From: Sphingobacteriaceae bacterium
GTDB lineage: Bacteria > Bacteroidota > Bacteroidia > Sphingobacteriales > Sphingobacteriaceae
Direction of reading: 5' to 3'
NCBI GenBank assembly: GCA_947459195.1
Contig: CANHCS010000011.1
Coordinates: 1-43,914, forward strand
DNA length: 43,914 bases
In this document: positions 43,203 through 43,914 of the stretch, one piece after another
Numbering within the stretch: the first letter of the stretch is position 1
How the letters are laid out: every line of letters begins with the position of its first letter
The notes under the pieces: generated by a model
Seen by the model: the letters and a program-made list of their open reading frames with translations, nothing else
Database searches by the model: none
Told to the model about the DNA's origin: nothing
Translations under genes and position numbers: made by a program

Positions 43203-43688
43203 ATGAAGCTCGAAATCGTTGTAGCCGTTGATGAAGAAAATGGAATTGGTAAAAATAATCAATTACTTTGGCATCTTCCTGCCGATTTAAAACACTTTAA
43301 GAGCATTACTACCGGTCACCCGGTGGTGATGGGGCGAAAAACTTTCGAATCGATAGGCAGGCCTTTACCCAACAGGAGAAATGTGGTCATCAGCCGTCAG
43401 CAAGGGCTCCGAATTGATGGTGTAGAAGTGCTTAATAGTCTAAATGAGGCCTATGAACTTTTAGCTGATGAAAATTTAGTTTTCATCATTGGCGGCGCCC
43501 AAATTTATCGCGAAGCAATTCAAGATGTAGAAAAGATCTACCTTACCAAGGTACACCATCGCTTTGAGGCTGATGCCTTTTTTCCGGAACTGGACCCTGA
43601 GGTTTGGCAGGAGACTGAACGAGAAACACATCAGGCTGATGAAAAAAATGCCTATTCATACAGCTTTTTAACTTATATGAAGCGATGA
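43203..43688 (+). CDS. folA: Dihydrofolate reductase
   Basis: This 161-residue enzyme regenerates tetrahydrofolate from the dihydrofolate made by ThyA. Seen are IVVAVDEENGIGKNNQLLWHLPADLKHFK (split across residues 5-33, catalytic D28), PVVMGRKTFESIGRPLPNRRNVVISR, and VFIIGGAQIYREAI for NADPH. The ATG at 43203 is chosen over a TTG inside the thyA end. The thyA-folA pairing supplies and recycles folate in one operon. Confidence 0.97.
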   Translation: MKLEIVVAVDEENGIGKNNQLLWHLPADLKHFKSITTGHPVVMGRKTFESIGRPLPNRRNVVISRQQGLRIDGVEVLNSLNEAYELLADENLVFIIGGAQIYREAIQDVEKIYLTKVHHRFEADAFFPELDPEVWQETERETHQADEKNAYSYSFLTYMKR

Positions 43689-43754
43689 GCCATCGCTCAG
43701 ACTCGATTAAATCAAGCTTTTCAAAAACTAATATTCAACAAAAGAAAAAATAGT

Positions 43755-43762
43755 TAGATTTG
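43755..43762 (+). promoter_or_regulatory. Candidate -7 box of secDF
   Basis: TAGATTTG matches TAnnTTTG exactly, 52 bases before the secDF ATG. No -33 TTG is seen. Confidence 0.45.
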
Positions 43763-43814
43763 CCATCTTATAAAAAAACAAGGTAGCGCAAGATTAAGTA
43801 CAATTTAAAATAAA

Positions 43815-43914
43815 ATGCAAGGTAAAGGACTAGTAAAATTTGTAGCAATTGCTTTAACAATTGCTTGTTTGTATTCGCTTTCTTTCACATGGATAGCCCA
43901 AAAAGTTGAAAAAG
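43815..43914 (+). CDS. secDF: Protein translocase SecDF, N-terminal fragment
   Basis: From the ATG at 43815 the frame stays open to the window end and encodes MQGKGLVKFVAIALTIACLY followed by SLSFTWIAQKVEK. This is the first membrane helix and adjoining region typical of the fused SecDF of Bacteroidota, which uses the proton gradient to pull proteins out of the SecYEG channel. Only 33 codons are visible, so the call rests on the N-terminal resemblance. Confidence 0.85.
   Translation, partial: MQGKGLVKFVAIALTIACLYSLSFTWIAQKVEK

Noticed and set aside
1-43914. CRISPR arrays, insertion sequences, prophage or toxin-antitoxin modules
   Set aside because: No spaced direct repeats, transposase motifs, terminal inverted repeats or phage genes were seen in any part of the window.

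Overview
The window reads as chromosomal core sequence from a member of the Bacteroidota, most likely a Sphingobacteriales (Pedobacter-like) bacterium. The evidence is low-to-moderate GC, promoter-like TAnnTTTG boxes with little Shine-Dalgarno signal, and lineage-typical proteins: a Rho with a long acidic linker, an SecDF N-terminus, DUF2851, a PorT-like barrel, a YaiO barrel, and the ftsK-lolA and folK/sppA arrangements. I see no insertion sequence, prophage, CRISPR array or rRNA. The species assignment is inference.

Layout: 1-293 is the 5' part of rplU (bL21), leaving the window. 440-4003 holds a DAACS symporter with a small membrane-anchored protein, then a divergent operon of an unknown protein, an ECF sigma factor and an overlapping four-helix membrane protein. 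4007-9657 is a minus-strand run: a lipoprotein, a GH20 hexosaminidase, trxB and an acyl-CoA carboxylase carboxyltransferase. 9754-13486 holds a YaiO-like barrel converging on an operon of receiver-only response regulator, membrane-anchored HEAT protein and processive GT2 glycosyltransferase; this is the best candidate for an undescribed functional module. 13745-13934 carries two tRNA-Leu genes (CAG, GAG). 13939-25370 is mostly housekeeping: a PhnP-like hydrolase, lolA, ftsK, an ankyrin protein, PspC-DUF2851-pyrF, rho, pssA-purS, an Hpt protein and folK.

25458-31292 holds sppA, polX, two AT-rich GT2 genes and a small outer-membrane barrel. 31342-34795 is a minus-strand operon GT2 - ECF sigma - rsmG - dprA. 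34918-38055 is tgt - lptF/G family - EamA. A 325-bp AT-rich gap then precedes a 953-residue metallopeptidase/propeller/barrel protein and a LapA-like protein. The right end has ispE (minus), thyA-folA and the first 33 codons of secDF.

Genes are packed tightly, with many ATGA/GTGA/TTGA overlaps inside operons and tail-to-tail overlaps between opposing genes. Where a TTG start had an in-frame ATG just downstream I used the ATG (trxB, carboxylase, yaiO-like, rho, polX, tgt, ispE, folA). GTG or TTG starts were kept only where no ATG fits (PhnP-like, DUF2851, dprA, rsmG). The most notable molecular oddity is a Tgt whose three zinc-binding cysteines are replaced.
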